From assembly GCF_001005725.1 (NCBI RefSeq), contig NZ_LBIC01000021.1, positions 31,838-95,837 on the forward strand: 64,000 nt of DNA, written 5' to 3'. Every line of letters begins with the position of its first letter. The stretch's first letter is position 1. Shown here piece after piece: positions 42,760 to 51,064 of the stretch. Below the pieces are notes generated by a model. The model ran no database searches and was not told the DNA's origin. It saw only the letters and a list, made by a program, of their open reading frames with translations. The position numbers and the translations under genes were made by a program. The stretch is from Sphingobium chungbukense. GTDB taxonomy: Bacteria; Pseudomonadota; Alphaproteobacteria; Sphingomonadales; Sphingomonadaceae.

Positions 42760-43557
42760 TTATGTCAGTTCCGGCGCCCGCATGCCGACCAGGGCGAACA
42801 TCGCCCCCTGCGGATCGGTAGCCTGGATGATCCAGGCCCCGCCCGGCACCTCCATCGGCCCGTTCAGCACCGTTCCGCCGCCGGACCGCACCTTGTCCGT
42901 CGCCACGTCAATGTCGGGCACGACGAAATAGAAGAGCCAGAGGGGCTGATGCATTTCCTTGGGCAACGCCATGATGCCGCCGCTCATCTGCTGGAAATCC
43001 GTGGCCCCGCTTTGCGAAACGAGTTGGTAGCTGCCCATCTCGCCCATATCCATGGCCTCGCCCTTTCCCCATCCGAACTGGGATGTGTAGAAGCCGAGGT
43101 CGGCGTCGAAATTGCCGCTGTACAGTTCATGCCAGCCGACATGACCGTCCGCCATCGGCGGCGGGGCATCCATCCCATCCGGACTGGAGCCCTTGAGCAG
43201 CATGAACACCGCGCCGCCCGGGTCGCTCATCACCGCGAAGCGGCCGACACCCGCTATATCCTCCGGCGCCCGTTTCACAGTGGCGCCGGCCTCCGCCAGC
43301 CTTTTCACATCGGCATCCACATCGGCCGATCCGACATAGCCGCCCCACCAGGGCTTCATGCCGCATGATGCTGCCTCCGCGGGGATCGCCATCACCCCGC
43401 CCATGGGTCCGGCGCTGCCGGAAACCACCTGATAGTCATGGCCGCCGCCAAAGGCCTGCGCCGTCCAGCCCACCACATCGCCATAAAAGGCCAAGGCCGC
43501 CGCCGGATCGCTGGTCATCAGTTCGTACCAGAAGAATTTGCCGTTCAGATCGGTCAT
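42760..43557 (-). CDS. Tandem VOC-domain protein
   Basis: This 265-residue protein contains two glyoxalase-fold units: residues about 8-125 (FFWYELMTSDPAAALAFYGD, FAVMSDPGGAVFMLL) and about 140-260 (VGWHELYSGNFDADLGFYTS, WIIQATDPQGAMFALVG). This matches the CFP30B-like group of VOC proteins often found in soil bacteria. It sits between the DUF1428 gene and the PhnB-like gene on the same strand with short gaps. The ligand is unknown. Confidence 0.85.
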   Translation of the reverse strand: MTDLNGKFFWYELMTSDPAAALAFYGDVVGWTAQAFGGGHDYQVVSGSAGPMGGVMAIPAEAASCGMKPWWGGYVGSADVDADVKRLAEAGATVKRAPEDIAGVGRFAVMSDPGGAVFMLLKGSSPDGMDAPPPMADGHVGWHELYSGNFDADLGFYTSQFGWGKGEAMDMGEMGSYQLVSQSGATDFQQMSGGIMALPKEMHQPLWLFYFVVPDIDVATDKVRSGGGTVLNGPMEVPGGAWIIQATDPQGAMFALVGMRAPELT

Positions 43558-43571
43558 CTCACCTCTCCCGT

Positions 43572-43934
43572 TCAGGCCTTCGCGTCGAGCAACACTTCAA
43601 AGCCGCCATAGATCAGCCGCGCGCCGGAAAAGGGCATGTCTTCCCCTTCCTTCGGCTGCATCCGGGGATCGGCCATCACCTTCTCCGCGCCCGCATCGCG
43701 CGTCGCCTTGTCCGGCCATTCGATCCAGGAAAAGACGACGTCCTCATCCTCCTCCGCAATGACCGCGGTGCGGAAGTCGTTGACCTTGCCGGGCTTGATG
43801 TCGTTCGCCCAACATTCCACGATCCGCAGCGCACCATATTCGATGAAGATCGGCGCGGCAAAGGCCGCGATTTCCCTATATTTCTCCTTGTTGCCCTTGG
43901 GCACCGGGATCACGAAACCGTCCATATAGCTCAT
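43572..43934 (-). CDS. DUF1428 family protein
   Basis: This protein has 120 residues from the ATG at 43934, with AGGAGAG upstream. It carries the family pattern MSYMDGFVIPVPKGNKEKYR, GALRIVECWANDIKPGKVND, FSWIEWPDKATRDAG and MPFSGARLIYGGFEVLL. The fold is a dimeric alpha/beta barrel. No reaction is known for this family. Its position among VOC genes suggests a shared pathway, perhaps protective against reactive small molecules. Confidence 0.88.
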   Translation of the reverse strand: MSYMDGFVIPVPKGNKEKYREIAAFAAPIFIEYGALRIVECWANDIKPGKVNDFRTAVIAEEDEDVVFSWIEWPDKATRDAGAEKVMADPRMQPKEGEDMPFSGARLIYGGFEVLLDAKA

Positions 43935-43963
43935 GGCATCTCTCCTCTGCGCCCGCATTACGA

Positions 43964-44404
43964 TCAGGCGGTGGCTTCCTTGTTCGCCGCCAGCGCCGCT
44001 TCGAGGTCCATCCATGTCACTTCCCAGATATGGCCGTCCAGATCGGCAAAGCTGCGGCCGTACATGAAGCCATGGTCCTGTTGCGGATTGGGCTCCGTCC
44101 CGCCCGCCGCCAGCGCCTTTCCGGTCGTGACATCGACCTGCTCGCGATTCACCTCGCTCAACGCCAGCAGCACCTGCGCGGTTTCATGCGCGTCGGGAAT
44201 CCTGCGCGGCGTAAAACTGGTGAACCGCTCATGGGTCAGCAACATGACATGGATGCTGTCGGAAAAGCTCAGCATCTGGGCGCTGTCATCCGCAAAATCC
44301 TTGTTCGCGACCGCACCCACTGCCTCGTAAAAGGCGATCGAGGCGGACAGATCCTTCACCGGCAGGTTCACGAAAATCATCTTCGGAGCGGAGGCATTCG
44401 ACAT
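43964..44404 (-). CDS. VOC (glyoxalase-fold) protein
   Basis: This 146-residue protein starts at the ATG at 44404. It shows the single-domain glyoxalase layout: MIFVNLPVKDLSASIAFYEA, SFSDSIHVMLLTHERFTSF and GFMYGRSFADLDGHIWEVTW, a C-terminal segment with the D-x-x-G-H-x-W-E pattern typical of metal-binding VOC members. It is the first gene of the minus-strand cluster and faces the HxlR gene across 125 bases. It could be an enzyme acting on a thiol adduct or an antibiotic-binding protein. Confidence 0.85.
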   Translation of the reverse strand: MSNASAPKMIFVNLPVKDLSASIAFYEAVGAVANKDFADDSAQMLSFSDSIHVMLLTHERFTSFTPRRIPDAHETAQVLLALSEVNREQVDVTTGKALAAGGTEPNPQQDHGFMYGRSFADLDGHIWEVTWMDLEAALAANKEATA

Positions 44405-44529
44405 CACACATCTCCTCTGGATTGTCTGGTCGCGATTCTCTTGCACGACTCATCGGCTTGAAACTTATGGACTGGTGGATTATTTTTAACAACATTTAAG
44501 TTAGAAAAGATAACCAGAGACGCAGGCAA
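44405..44529. promoter_or_regulatory. Divergent control region of the VOC cluster and HxlR regulator
   Basis: The 125-base region is AT-rich in the middle (ATTATTTTTAACAACATTTA) against the GC-rich surroundings. It must hold the promoters of both directions, and the HxlR protein encoded at 44530 probably binds here. I see no exact long inverted repeat. Confidence 0.45.
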
Positions 44530-45201
44530 GTGAAAAAAAGAGTGTATCAGGACGGCTGCGCGACGGCCCATGCGCTGGATCTGGTCGGGGATCGCTGGGC
44601 CATGCCGATCATGCGGGAATTGATGCTGGGGCCCAAGCGTTTCACCGATCTGCGCGCCAGCCTGCCCGGAATCAGCGCCAATGTGCTGACACAAAGGCTG
44701 GAGGAGCTGGAGGCTGCCAGCATCCTCATCCGCCGCCGCCTGCCCCCCCCGGCCGCCAGCCAGATCTACGAACTGACGGAATGGGGTCGCGAGTCGGAGA
44801 TATTGTTCAAGGTGCTGGGCCGCTGGGCCTGCCGCTCGCCCACGATGCGGCCGGGCATGCCGATGAGCAACGTGTCGGTGATCCTGTCGATGCGTACGAT
44901 GATCGACCACAGCCGCATCGGCGATATGGACGCCACCATCGGCCTGCGCTTCGGGGAAGAGGAGTTCCGCCTCGTCCTGAAGGACGGCGACTTCACCGCG
45001 GACCGCGGCCGGGCAGCGGGTGCCGACGTGATATTTTCCGGCGACCAGAATGCATTCGCGGCCGTCGTTTATGGCGGCATGCCGTTCGAGGATGTCGCGG
45101 GTGCGCTGGAGGTGGAGGGGGACAGGAGGCTGGCAGGGCGATTCGTCCGCCTCTTCCCCCTGCCCCCGAAGGCGCCTTCGACCGTCATGCCAGCTTCATG
45201 A
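44530..45201 (+). CDS. HxlR-family regulator with C-terminal SCP2-like domain
   Basis: This protein has 223 residues from a GTG at 44530. The N-terminal winged helix of the HxlR type spans 8-105: CATAHALDLVGDRWAMPIM, RFTDLRASLPGISANVLTQR, and TEWGRESEILFKVLGRWACR. The C-terminal 110 residues (LRFGEEEFRLVLKDGDFTAD, DVIFSGDQNAFAAVVYGGM) resemble the SCP2 sterol-carrier fold, which could bind a hydrophobic effector. It is divergent from the VOC cluster and likely controls it. The 3' end overlaps that of sugE by 17 bases, tail to tail. Confidence 0.88.
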   Translation: MKKRVYQDGCATAHALDLVGDRWAMPIMRELMLGPKRFTDLRASLPGISANVLTQRLEELEAASILIRRRLPPPAASQIYELTEWGRESEILFKVLGRWACRSPTMRPGMPMSNVSVILSMRTMIDHSRIGDMDATIGLRFGEEEFRLVLKDGDFTADRGRAAGADVIFSGDQNAFAAVVYGGMPFEDVAGALEVEGDRRLAGRFVRLFPLPPKAPSTVMPAS

Positions 45202-45496
45202 GCACCAGTCCGCCCAGGATCATCATCGCGGCCAGCAGGCGCATGGCCGTCGCCGCCTCCCCGAGGAAAGCGATCCCGACCAGAAACGCGCCGACCGCGC
45301 CGATCCCGGTCCAGATCGTATAGGCGGTGCCGAGCGGCAGGCTTTTCATCGACAGGGACAGCAGGGCGAAACTGCCGATCATCGCGCCCAACGTCACCGC
45401 GGTCGGCATCAGCCGCGAAAAGCCCTGCGACTGCTTCATCGCAAAAGCCCAGACGATTTCGAGCAGACCGGCAATGATGAGATAGACCCAGGCCAT
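45185..45496 (-). CDS. sugE: Guanidinium exporter (SMR family SugE/Gdx)
   Basis: This 103-residue protein has four spans, the usual size for small multidrug-resistance proteins. It carries the SugE-type sequence MAWVYLIIAGLLEIVWAFAM, with the membrane Glu at position 13, KQSQGFSRLMPTAVTL, and SLPLGTAYTIWTGIGAVGAF, in which GTAYTIWTGIG is a subfamily signature. SugE proteins exchange guanidinium for protons. The ATG at 45496 is preceded by AAAGGAGG, which lies inside a mutually exclusive hairpin system. The gene overlaps the HxlR 3' end. Confidence 0.9.
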   Translation of the reverse strand: MAWVYLIIAGLLEIVWAFAMKQSQGFSRLMPTAVTLGAMIGSFALLSLSMKSLPLGTAYTIWTGIGAVGAFLVGIAFLGEAATAMRLLAAMMILGGLVLMKLA

Positions 45497-45535
45497 GGGA
45501 CGGCCCTCCTTTGCAAGAGAGCCGGGCCGTCCCGG
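45497..45535 (-). promoter_or_regulatory. Guanidine-II-like leader element of sugE
   Basis: On the minus strand, CCGGG-ACGG-CCCGG (45535-45522) is a perfect 5-base stem with an ACGG loop closed by G-C, the form GGG-ACGR-CCC of guanidine-II (mini-ykkC) hairpins. Its core GGGACGGCCC (45533-45524) is also exactly complementary to GGGCCGTCCC (45506-45497), which lies between the Shine-Dalgarno sequence and the ATG. The two structures exclude each other, as in a translational switch. A second, canonical ACGR hairpin is not seen; GAGG-CCACGT-CCTC further upstream may be a degenerate one. Confidence 0.5.
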
Positions 45536-45665
45536 ACTTGTACCCGCCATGCGGAGGAGGACGTGGCCTCGCTTGCAAGATGGGGTAGAGGGTTGGTTTC
45601 GCCTTCGCAAGCGAAGGACGGCGCAAATCCTCCCCATCGCTCGACAGGGAGGACCTAATCCCCGC

Positions 45666-45953
45666 TCAATGCGCCTCGTTCAACATCCCGAACACCTGCG
45701 CGAACGCCCCGCGTTGCTCCGCTTCGCGCAGGAACTTCACCCGCTCGACGCAGATTTCCTCCAGCGCCGGTTCCTGCCGCAGCAGCCCCATGACCTCGGC
45801 AATATACTCGTCCAGCGGCATCATCTGCGGATTGTCGGTTTGGCCGGGCATCAGGTCGGTCTGCACACCCGGAGGAGCCCGTTCGATCACCTCGACATGG
45901 GTGTCCTTGAGCTGGTGCCGCATCGACAGCGACCAGTTGTGGAGCGCCGCCTT
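45666..45953 (-). pseudogene. C-terminal fragment of an SDR oxidoreductase (DltE-like)
   Basis: The frame reads KAALHNWSLSMRHQLKD, then VEVIERAPPGVQTDLMPGQ and ends in AFAQVFGMLNEAH, which is the final third of short-chain dehydrogenases of the DltE type, starting at the catalytic Lys. Upstream of the Lys the frame turns into sequence unlike the family, and the lipoprotein gene ends at 46046. The nucleotide-binding GxxxGxG half and the catalytic Tyr are absent. It is therefore a truncated remnant rather than a working enzyme. Confidence 0.75.
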
Positions 45954-46045
45954 TTGCGGTGTCTGGGTCTGAGCGGAGCGCAATCTCGAGGCGGTGGAGG
46001 AATCGCGCCACCGCTTCGATACGCGCGGCAACACATAACGGCGCG

Positions 46046-46888
46046 CTATTTTACCGGAACAAATGTCTCGCGCATCGGCGTCAACGGAAAGGTCGGCACC
46101 TCGACCCGCACCGGCGCGCCCGGCATCATGGCCGACGGAGGCGTCATCGGAGCGCCATTGGGCGTAAAGCCCGGAGTCACTTCCCTGGGCGCCATGGGCG
46201 GCGGCGGCAGGGGCGTGGGCGACACCACCACGGTCACCGTCCCGCCGAAGCGCGATTGCCACTCCGCCAGACGCCGCAGATAATCGGCATAGGCCTGGTA
46301 GAAATCCTGGAACGGCTTCTCCAGCGCGGTCAGCGCTTCGGGGGCATAGGCCAGCAACTGGCTGGAAGGCATGGCCAGGATTTTCGCGCCAACCTCGATC
46401 GCCACGGGGCAGAAGCTTTTGGTGACCGGCGGCAGGGCGAAGAAATTATAGACGACGGTGTTCAGCAACTCCCTCGCCTTGAGGCCGCCGGTGCCGTACG
46501 CAGCCAGATAATTGCGGTCGACCGCCGCATTGGCCTCCCGCAACGCCGCCTCATGCACATGCAATATCTGGTTATACTGAATGCGTGCAGGTTCATGGAC
46601 GCCATGGCAGGAAAGCGCCGCCACATTCAGCGCCATCCGCACATGCCACAGCGCGGTATTGGCGGTCACACCGCGATTGGGCGTCAGATATTCGCCGTCA
46701 TCGCCGACTTCGGGGATGCTCATTTCCTCCACTGCGCCCATCGGCGGCAAGGGCTTGATCGTCGGCACGACCGGCGGCGGCGGCGTGGGCGGCGCTTTCT
46801 TCGCGGGCGTCGAACACCCTGCGATCAACGCCAGCACTGCTATCGATGCGATTCTGTAATTGCGACGAACGCCGGTACGCGACGGCAC
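46046..46888 (-). CDS. Putative lipoprotein
   Basis: This protein has about 280 residues from the GTG at 46888, which has AAAGGA seven bases upstream. The signal peptide ends in the lipobox LIAGC, so the mature protein is lipid-anchored at that Cys. A Pro-rich linker (PPTPPPPVVPTIKPLPP) precedes a helical domain with conserved-looking segments ANTALWHVRMALNVAALSCH, EPARIQYNQILHVHEAAL and AYADYLRRLAEWQSRFGG. The tail is again Pro-rich. It looks like a sphingomonad envelope protein of unknown function. Confidence 0.75.
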   Translation of the reverse strand: MPSRTGVRRNYRIASIAVLALIAGCSTPAKKAPPTPPPPVVPTIKPLPPMGAVEEMSIPEVGDDGEYLTPNRGVTANTALWHVRMALNVAALSCHGVHEPARIQYNQILHVHEAALREANAAVDRNYLAAYGTGGLKARELLNTVVYNFFALPPVTKSFCPVAIEVGAKILAMPSSQLLAYAPEALTALEKPFQDFYQAYADYLRRLAEWQSRFGGTVTVVVSPTPLPPPPMAPREVTPGFTPNGAPMTPPSAMMPGAPVRVEVPTFPLTPMRETFVPVK

Positions 46889-47000
46889 CCTCAAATCCTT
46901 TGTTCATGATCCGGACAGAGCAAACTCATGGCAAAGCCATGCGTTCCTGACGACTAAGCCACCGCTCGATCCGTCCGGCGAAGGATTCGCTTCGTCGCGT

Positions 47001-48026
47001 TCAGCCGCGCCGTTCCAGCGCCACGGCGGCTTCGTCCATCAACTGGGCGATGATGTCGGCCACCGGTTCCTCCTTCGACACCATGCCGACCGACTGGCCG
47101 GCCATCAGCGAACCGCCTTCGACATCGCCGTCGATCACCGCGCGGCGCAGCGCGCCCGCCCAATAATGTTCGATCTGGAGCTGCGCCTCGCCCATGTCGA
47201 CCGCGCCGCTGTCGAGAAGATTGGCGACCTCGCGCTGCTTGGCGGTGAAGGCTTCGGTTCCGGCATTCTTGAGCGCACGCACGGGGATGACCGGCAGACG
47301 CGGGTCGATCTGCACGCTGGCAATCGCATCGCGGGCCGAAGCGCGAAAAAAGCTCTTCTTGAAATTGGGATGGGCGATGCTCTCGGTCGCGCAGGCGAAG
47401 CGGGTGCCCAACTGCACGCCTGCCGCGCCCATTTCCAGATAGGCCGCGATCGCCTCGCCGCGCCCGATCCCGCCCGCGACGAACACCGGCACCTGCGATG
47501 CCATTTCGGGCAGGATTTCCTGCGCCAGCACGCTGGTCGCCACGGGACCGATATGGCCGCCCGCCTCCATGCCCTCGACCACCAGCGCGTCCACGCCCGA
47601 GCGCACCAGCTTCTTCGCCAGCGCCAGGGCCGGAGCGAAGCAGATCAGCTTCGCGCCCCCCCCTCCAACCCGAGGCGCCTTGATCGCCTCTATGCTGCCC
47701 TTGGGCGGCAGGCCGCCAGCGAGCACGACATGGCCGACCTCATGCCTGGCGCACACATCGATCAGATCGAACAATTGCGGGTGCATGGTGATCAGATTGA
47801 CGCCGAAGGGCTTGGACGTCAGCGCCTTCGTCGCCGCGATCTCCTTGTCCAGCAGTTCAGGCGTCATGGCGCCGCAGGCGATCACGCCGAAGCCGCCCGC
47901 ATTGGAGATCGCTGCCACCAGGTTACGTTCCGAAACCCAGCTCATCGCGCCGCACATGATCGCGACCTCGCAGCCGAGAAATTCGGTGCCGCGAGCCATC
48001 AGGGAAGCGAGTTTGGCGTTCGTCAT
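47001..48026 (-). CDS. Nitronate monooxygenase family flavoprotein
   Basis: This protein has 341 residues from the ATG at 48026; starts at 48038 or upstream are possible. It has the FMN-dependent TIM barrel of the 2-nitropropane dioxygenase/nitronate monooxygenase family: IMCGAMSWVSERNLVAAISN, NAGGFGVIACGAMTPELLD, GVDALVVEGMEAGGHIGP (the His is the likely catalytic base), VFVAGGIGRGEAIAAYLEMG and GTRFACATES for phosphate binding. The enzyme oxidises alkyl nitronates, though many members have other roles such as enoyl reduction. It follows lysC on the same strand after a terminator. Confidence 0.85.
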   Translation of the reverse strand: MTNAKLASLMARGTEFLGCEVAIMCGAMSWVSERNLVAAISNAGGFGVIACGAMTPELLDKEIAATKALTSKPFGVNLITMHPQLFDLIDVCARHEVGHVVLAGGLPPKGSIEAIKAPRVGGGGAKLICFAPALALAKKLVRSGVDALVVEGMEAGGHIGPVATSVLAQEILPEMASQVPVFVAGGIGRGEAIAAYLEMGAAGVQLGTRFACATESIAHPNFKKSFFRASARDAIASVQIDPRLPVIPVRALKNAGTEAFTAKQREVANLLDSGAVDMGEAQLQIEHYWAGALRRAVIDGDVEGGSLMAGQSVGMVSKEEPVADIIAQLMDEAAVALERRG

Positions 48027-48044
48027 AGTCCGTTCCATCGAATC

Positions 48045-48072
48045 AAAAGCCCCTCCCGCGCAGGGAGGGGGC
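48045..48072 (-). terminator. Terminator after lysC
   Basis: On the minus strand CCCCTCCC (48071-48063 region) pairs with GGGAGGGG (48057-48050) around TGCGC, followed by CTTTT. It lies about 65 bases after the lysC stop and just upstream of the nitronate monooxygenase start. Confidence 0.7.
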
Positions 48073-48138
48073 ATTGACGGGCAATCCGAAAGACCACCCT
48101 TCCGTCATTATCTTCCCTGACCGGGAGAAAGCTGGCGG

Positions 48139-49404
48139 TCAAGCCACCGGCGCGTCGAGGCCATAGGCCGTGTGCAGGACACGCACCGCCAGTTCGGTTT
48201 CATCCTCGTCGATCAGGACACTGACCTTGATCTCGCTGGTCGAGATGGCGAGGATGTTGATCCCGCGATCGGCCAGCGCCTTGAACATGGCCGATGCCAC
48301 GCCCGCATGACTCTTCATGCCGACGCCGACAACCGACACCTTCGCGACCTTCGTATCCGGGATCACGCGGTTGAAGCCGATGACGTCCTTCTGACTTTCC
48401 AGCACGTCCAGCGCGCGGGCGAGGTCCGCGCCCGGCACGGTGAAGGTCACGTCCGTCTCGCCCTTGTCGCGACCGACATTCTGGATGATCATGTCGACGT
48501 TGATCGCGGCATCGGCCAGCGGCCCGAAGATGTGCGCCACGGCACCCGGACGATCCGGCACGCGGGTCAGGGTGATCTTCGCCTCATTCTTGTCATGGGC
48601 GATGCCGGTGATGAGCTGACGTTCCATCTTGTCTTCCTTGAGCTTGGCTTCCAGTTCCTCCTCGCTGACGATCAGCGTGCCGGGGAGGTCGTCCTGGGTG
48701 GGATCATCGAAGGAGGAAAGCACCTGCACGACCACGCCTTCCTTCATGGCGAGGCCGACCGAGCGGGTCTGGAGCACCTTGGCCCCGACCGAGGCCAGTT
48801 CCAGCATTTCCTCATAGGTGACGAGGTCGAGTTTGCGCGCCCGCGCCACGATGCGGGGATCGGTGGTGTAGACGCCGTCGACGTCGGTGTAGATGTCGCA
48901 GCGATCGGCCTTCAGCGCCGCCGCCACGGCCACCGCCGACGTATCCGAGCCGCCACGGCCCAGCGTCGAGATGCGGCCGTCCTCCATCATGCCCTGGAAG
49001 CCGGGAATGACCGCGACCGTGCCCGATCGCATGGAAGCGAGCAGGTCGATCGTATCGATCTCCCCAATGCGCGCCTTGGCGTGGGCCTCGTTGGTGCGGA
49101 TGGGGAGCTGCCAGCCGAGCCAGCTGCGCGCATCGACGCCCATCGCCTTCAGCGTCATGGCGAGCAGGCCGCTCGTCACCTGCTCACCGCTGGCGACGAC
49201 CACATCATATTCCGCCGGATCGTAGAGCGCGGAGGCTTCCTTGCAGAAACCGACCAGCCGGTCCGTCTCGCCCGCCATGGCGGACACGACGACGGCGACT
49301 TCATGGCCCTGCTCGACGACATGTTTGACGCGCGCGGCCACGTTGCGAATTCGCTCCATCCCCGCCATGGAGGTGCCGCCGAATTTCATCACGATGCGCG
49401 CCAT
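48139..49404 (-). CDS. lysC: Aspartate kinase
   Basis: This 421-residue protein begins MARIVMKFGGTSMAGMERI, with the KFGGTS nucleotide-binding motif, and has SGEQVTSGLLAMTL and TLGRGGSDTSAVAVAAAL in the kinase domain. Two ACT domains follow (about 270-340 and 350-415: ITLTRVPDRPGAVAHIFGP, VSVVGVGMKSHAGVASAM), the site of feedback inhibition by lysine and threonine. It phosphorylates aspartate at the head of the lysine, threonine and methionine pathway. It is divergent from ubiG with an 84-base gap, an arrangement common in alphaproteobacteria. Confidence 0.96.
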   Translation of the reverse strand: MARIVMKFGGTSMAGMERIRNVAARVKHVVEQGHEVAVVVSAMAGETDRLVGFCKEASALYDPAEYDVVVASGEQVTSGLLAMTLKAMGVDARSWLGWQLPIRTNEAHAKARIGEIDTIDLLASMRSGTVAVIPGFQGMMEDGRISTLGRGGSDTSAVAVAAALKADRCDIYTDVDGVYTTDPRIVARARKLDLVTYEEMLELASVGAKVLQTRSVGLAMKEGVVVQVLSSFDDPTQDDLPGTLIVSEEELEAKLKEDKMERQLITGIAHDKNEAKITLTRVPDRPGAVAHIFGPLADAAINVDMIIQNVGRDKGETDVTFTVPGADLARALDVLESQKDVIGFNRVIPDTKVAKVSVVGVGMKSHAGVASAMFKALADRGINILAISTSEIKVSVLIDEDETELAVRVLHTAYGLDAPVA

Positions 49405-49488
49405 TTGCTTGTCGAGCCTGCCTGGTTGTAAGAAAGAAAATGTCCCGTAGGTACGAAAACGGCGCCTCTCTTAGCAGCGGAATTGAAT

Positions 49489-50223
49489 ATGGCAAGCAAA
49501 CCCACCACCATCGACCCCCGTGAGGCCGCGCATTTCGGGACGATGGCGGCCGACTGGTGGGACCCGCGTGGATCGAGCGCGATGCTGCACAAGCTGAACC
49601 CGGTCCGGCTGCACTATATCCGCAACGCCATCGATCATCATTGGCCTCAGGGAAATGGCGGATTCCGGCCGTTGGAGGGCAAGCGGGCCATCGATGTCGG
49701 CTGTGGCGCGGGGCTGCTGGCCGAGCCGCTGGCGCGCTTGGGCGCGGCCGTCACGGCGCTGGACGCCGCGGAGGAAAATATCGCCGTCGCCCGCGCCCAT
49801 GCACAGGGCCAGGGTCTTGCCATCGACTATCGCGCAACGCCGGTTGAAGCGCTGGAGGCGGAGGGATTCGATCTCGTCACCTCGATGGAAGTGATCGAGC
49901 ATGTCGCCGACCCCGCCGCCTTCGTCGCCGCACTGGCGGGCAAGCTAGCACGGGACGGGCTGCTGGTCATGTCGACGCCGAACCGCACGCCGCTGTCGCG
50001 CCTGGCCATGATCACCATCGGCGAAAGCATCGGCGGCATCCCCCAGGGCACGCATGACTGGCACAAATTCCTCAATCCGGAGGAACTCACCGGCCTGCTG
50101 GAGGGAGCCGGGTTGGAAGTCACCGACGTCACCGGTCTCAGCTTCGATCCGCGCTACGGCTTCGCCCTTTCGGCGAACAAGGCGATCAATTATCTGCTGA
50201 CCGCCCGGCACCCGCGGGGCTGA
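49489..50223 (+). CDS. ubiG: Ubiquinone biosynthesis O-methyltransferase
   Basis: This 244-residue protein begins with DPREAAHFGTMAADWWDPRG, the UbiG N-terminal segment, followed by LHKLNPVRLHYIRNAI. The SAM site is AIDVGCGAGLLAEPLARLG, with DAAEENIAVAR and SMEVIEHVADPAAF further on, and TPNRTPLSRLAMIT and GTHDWHKFLNPEE complete the family pattern. It performs both O-methylations in ubiquinone synthesis. The ATG at 49489 is preferred to an upstream TTG at 49483. It is divergent from lysC. Confidence 0.96.
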   Translation: MASKPTTIDPREAAHFGTMAADWWDPRGSSAMLHKLNPVRLHYIRNAIDHHWPQGNGGFRPLEGKRAIDVGCGAGLLAEPLARLGAAVTALDAAEENIAVARAHAQGQGLAIDYRATPVEALEAEGFDLVTSMEVIEHVADPAAFVAALAGKLARDGLLVMSTPNRTPLSRLAMITIGESIGGIPQGTHDWHKFLNPEELTGLLEGAGLEVTDVTGLSFDPRYGFALSANKAINYLLTARHPRG

Positions 50224-50323
50224 GCCGCCACTGCGACCGAGCCGAGGGCGATGCCTGCATCCGACCTAAGGACATTCCGGCGGTGCCGCGCTCCCCAACG
50301 GCGCGGTTCCCTTTCCGCCGGTC

Positions 50324-51064
50324 TCAGCTTACCGGCTTGGCCGACGCCATGACAGCCGGCTGTGCCTCAACCTTGCCGTCCGCAGGCGCATCCGCTGTCG
50401 CGGCAGGCTGCGTCTTGAGCGATGCCGCCGCCGTCTGAAGCGCCGCCGCCGCCGCTTCGAGCGCCGCTGCCGCCGATTCCGGCGTCACTTGCTGAGGAGC
50501 AGCAGGTGCGGCCGCCGCTGCGACAGCCGGGGCCGCGGGCGGATCGCTCGCCACCACCGTTTCCTTCGCCACGACCGGCGCACTCGCCGTTATCGCGCAG
50601 ACATCGCCGACCCCGGCGGGTTTTTCCGAAAAATTCCGCGCGAGCACGGCGAATTCACTGTCATTGGCGTTGGTCGCCAATCCCAGCAGCGTATCCGCCA
50701 TCTGGCAGAAGCTCGCCGACTGCATATCGCCATGACTATTGGCCAGCCTCGTCAGAAAGTCATTATACGCGTCCTGCCCACCGGAAATCCCATTTTCCCG
50801 CATGAAACGCAGCTTCAACGCGTTATTATATTTATCGAGACCTCCCGATTTTGCATAAAATTGATCATATTTTGTTTGTATCTCGCTGTTGGTCGCCCGG
50901 CATTTCAGTGCACCGAGCATCAGCATGATTTGTAGATCTCGGACGCGTGCCGCCTCTACTTCATAAGGCTGCCAACATTGCGACTCCCCTGCCGCGGCAA
51001 CCCCGCCGAAAAAGAGCGCGCCAAAACAGCAGGCGGCTCCCACCGCCATCCGCAATCTAGACAT
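50324..51064 (-). CDS. Secreted hypothetical protein with Ala-rich tail
   Basis: This protein has 246 residues from the ATG at 51064, which gives a signal peptide (MRMAVGAACCFGALFFGGVA type, cleavage near AAG-E). The mature N-terminal half (about 28-150) has CWQPYEVEAARVRDLQIMLM, GALKCRATNSEIQTKYDQFY and a later Cys pair, suggesting a small disulfide-bonded helical domain. The C-terminal half is almost pure Ala with Pro, Gln and Val and is probably disordered. I do not recognise a function. It stands alone downstream of the CitE-like gene. Confidence 0.7.
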   Translation of the reverse strand: MSRLRMAVGAACCFGALFFGGVAAAGESQCWQPYEVEAARVRDLQIMLMLGALKCRATNSEIQTKYDQFYAKSGGLDKYNNALKLRFMRENGISGGQDAYNDFLTRLANSHGDMQSASFCQMADTLLGLATNANDSEFAVLARNFSEKPAGVGDVCAITASAPVVAKETVVASDPPAAPAVAAAAAPAAPQQVTPESAAAALEAAAAALQTAAASLKTQPAATADAPADGKVEAQPAVMASAKPVS

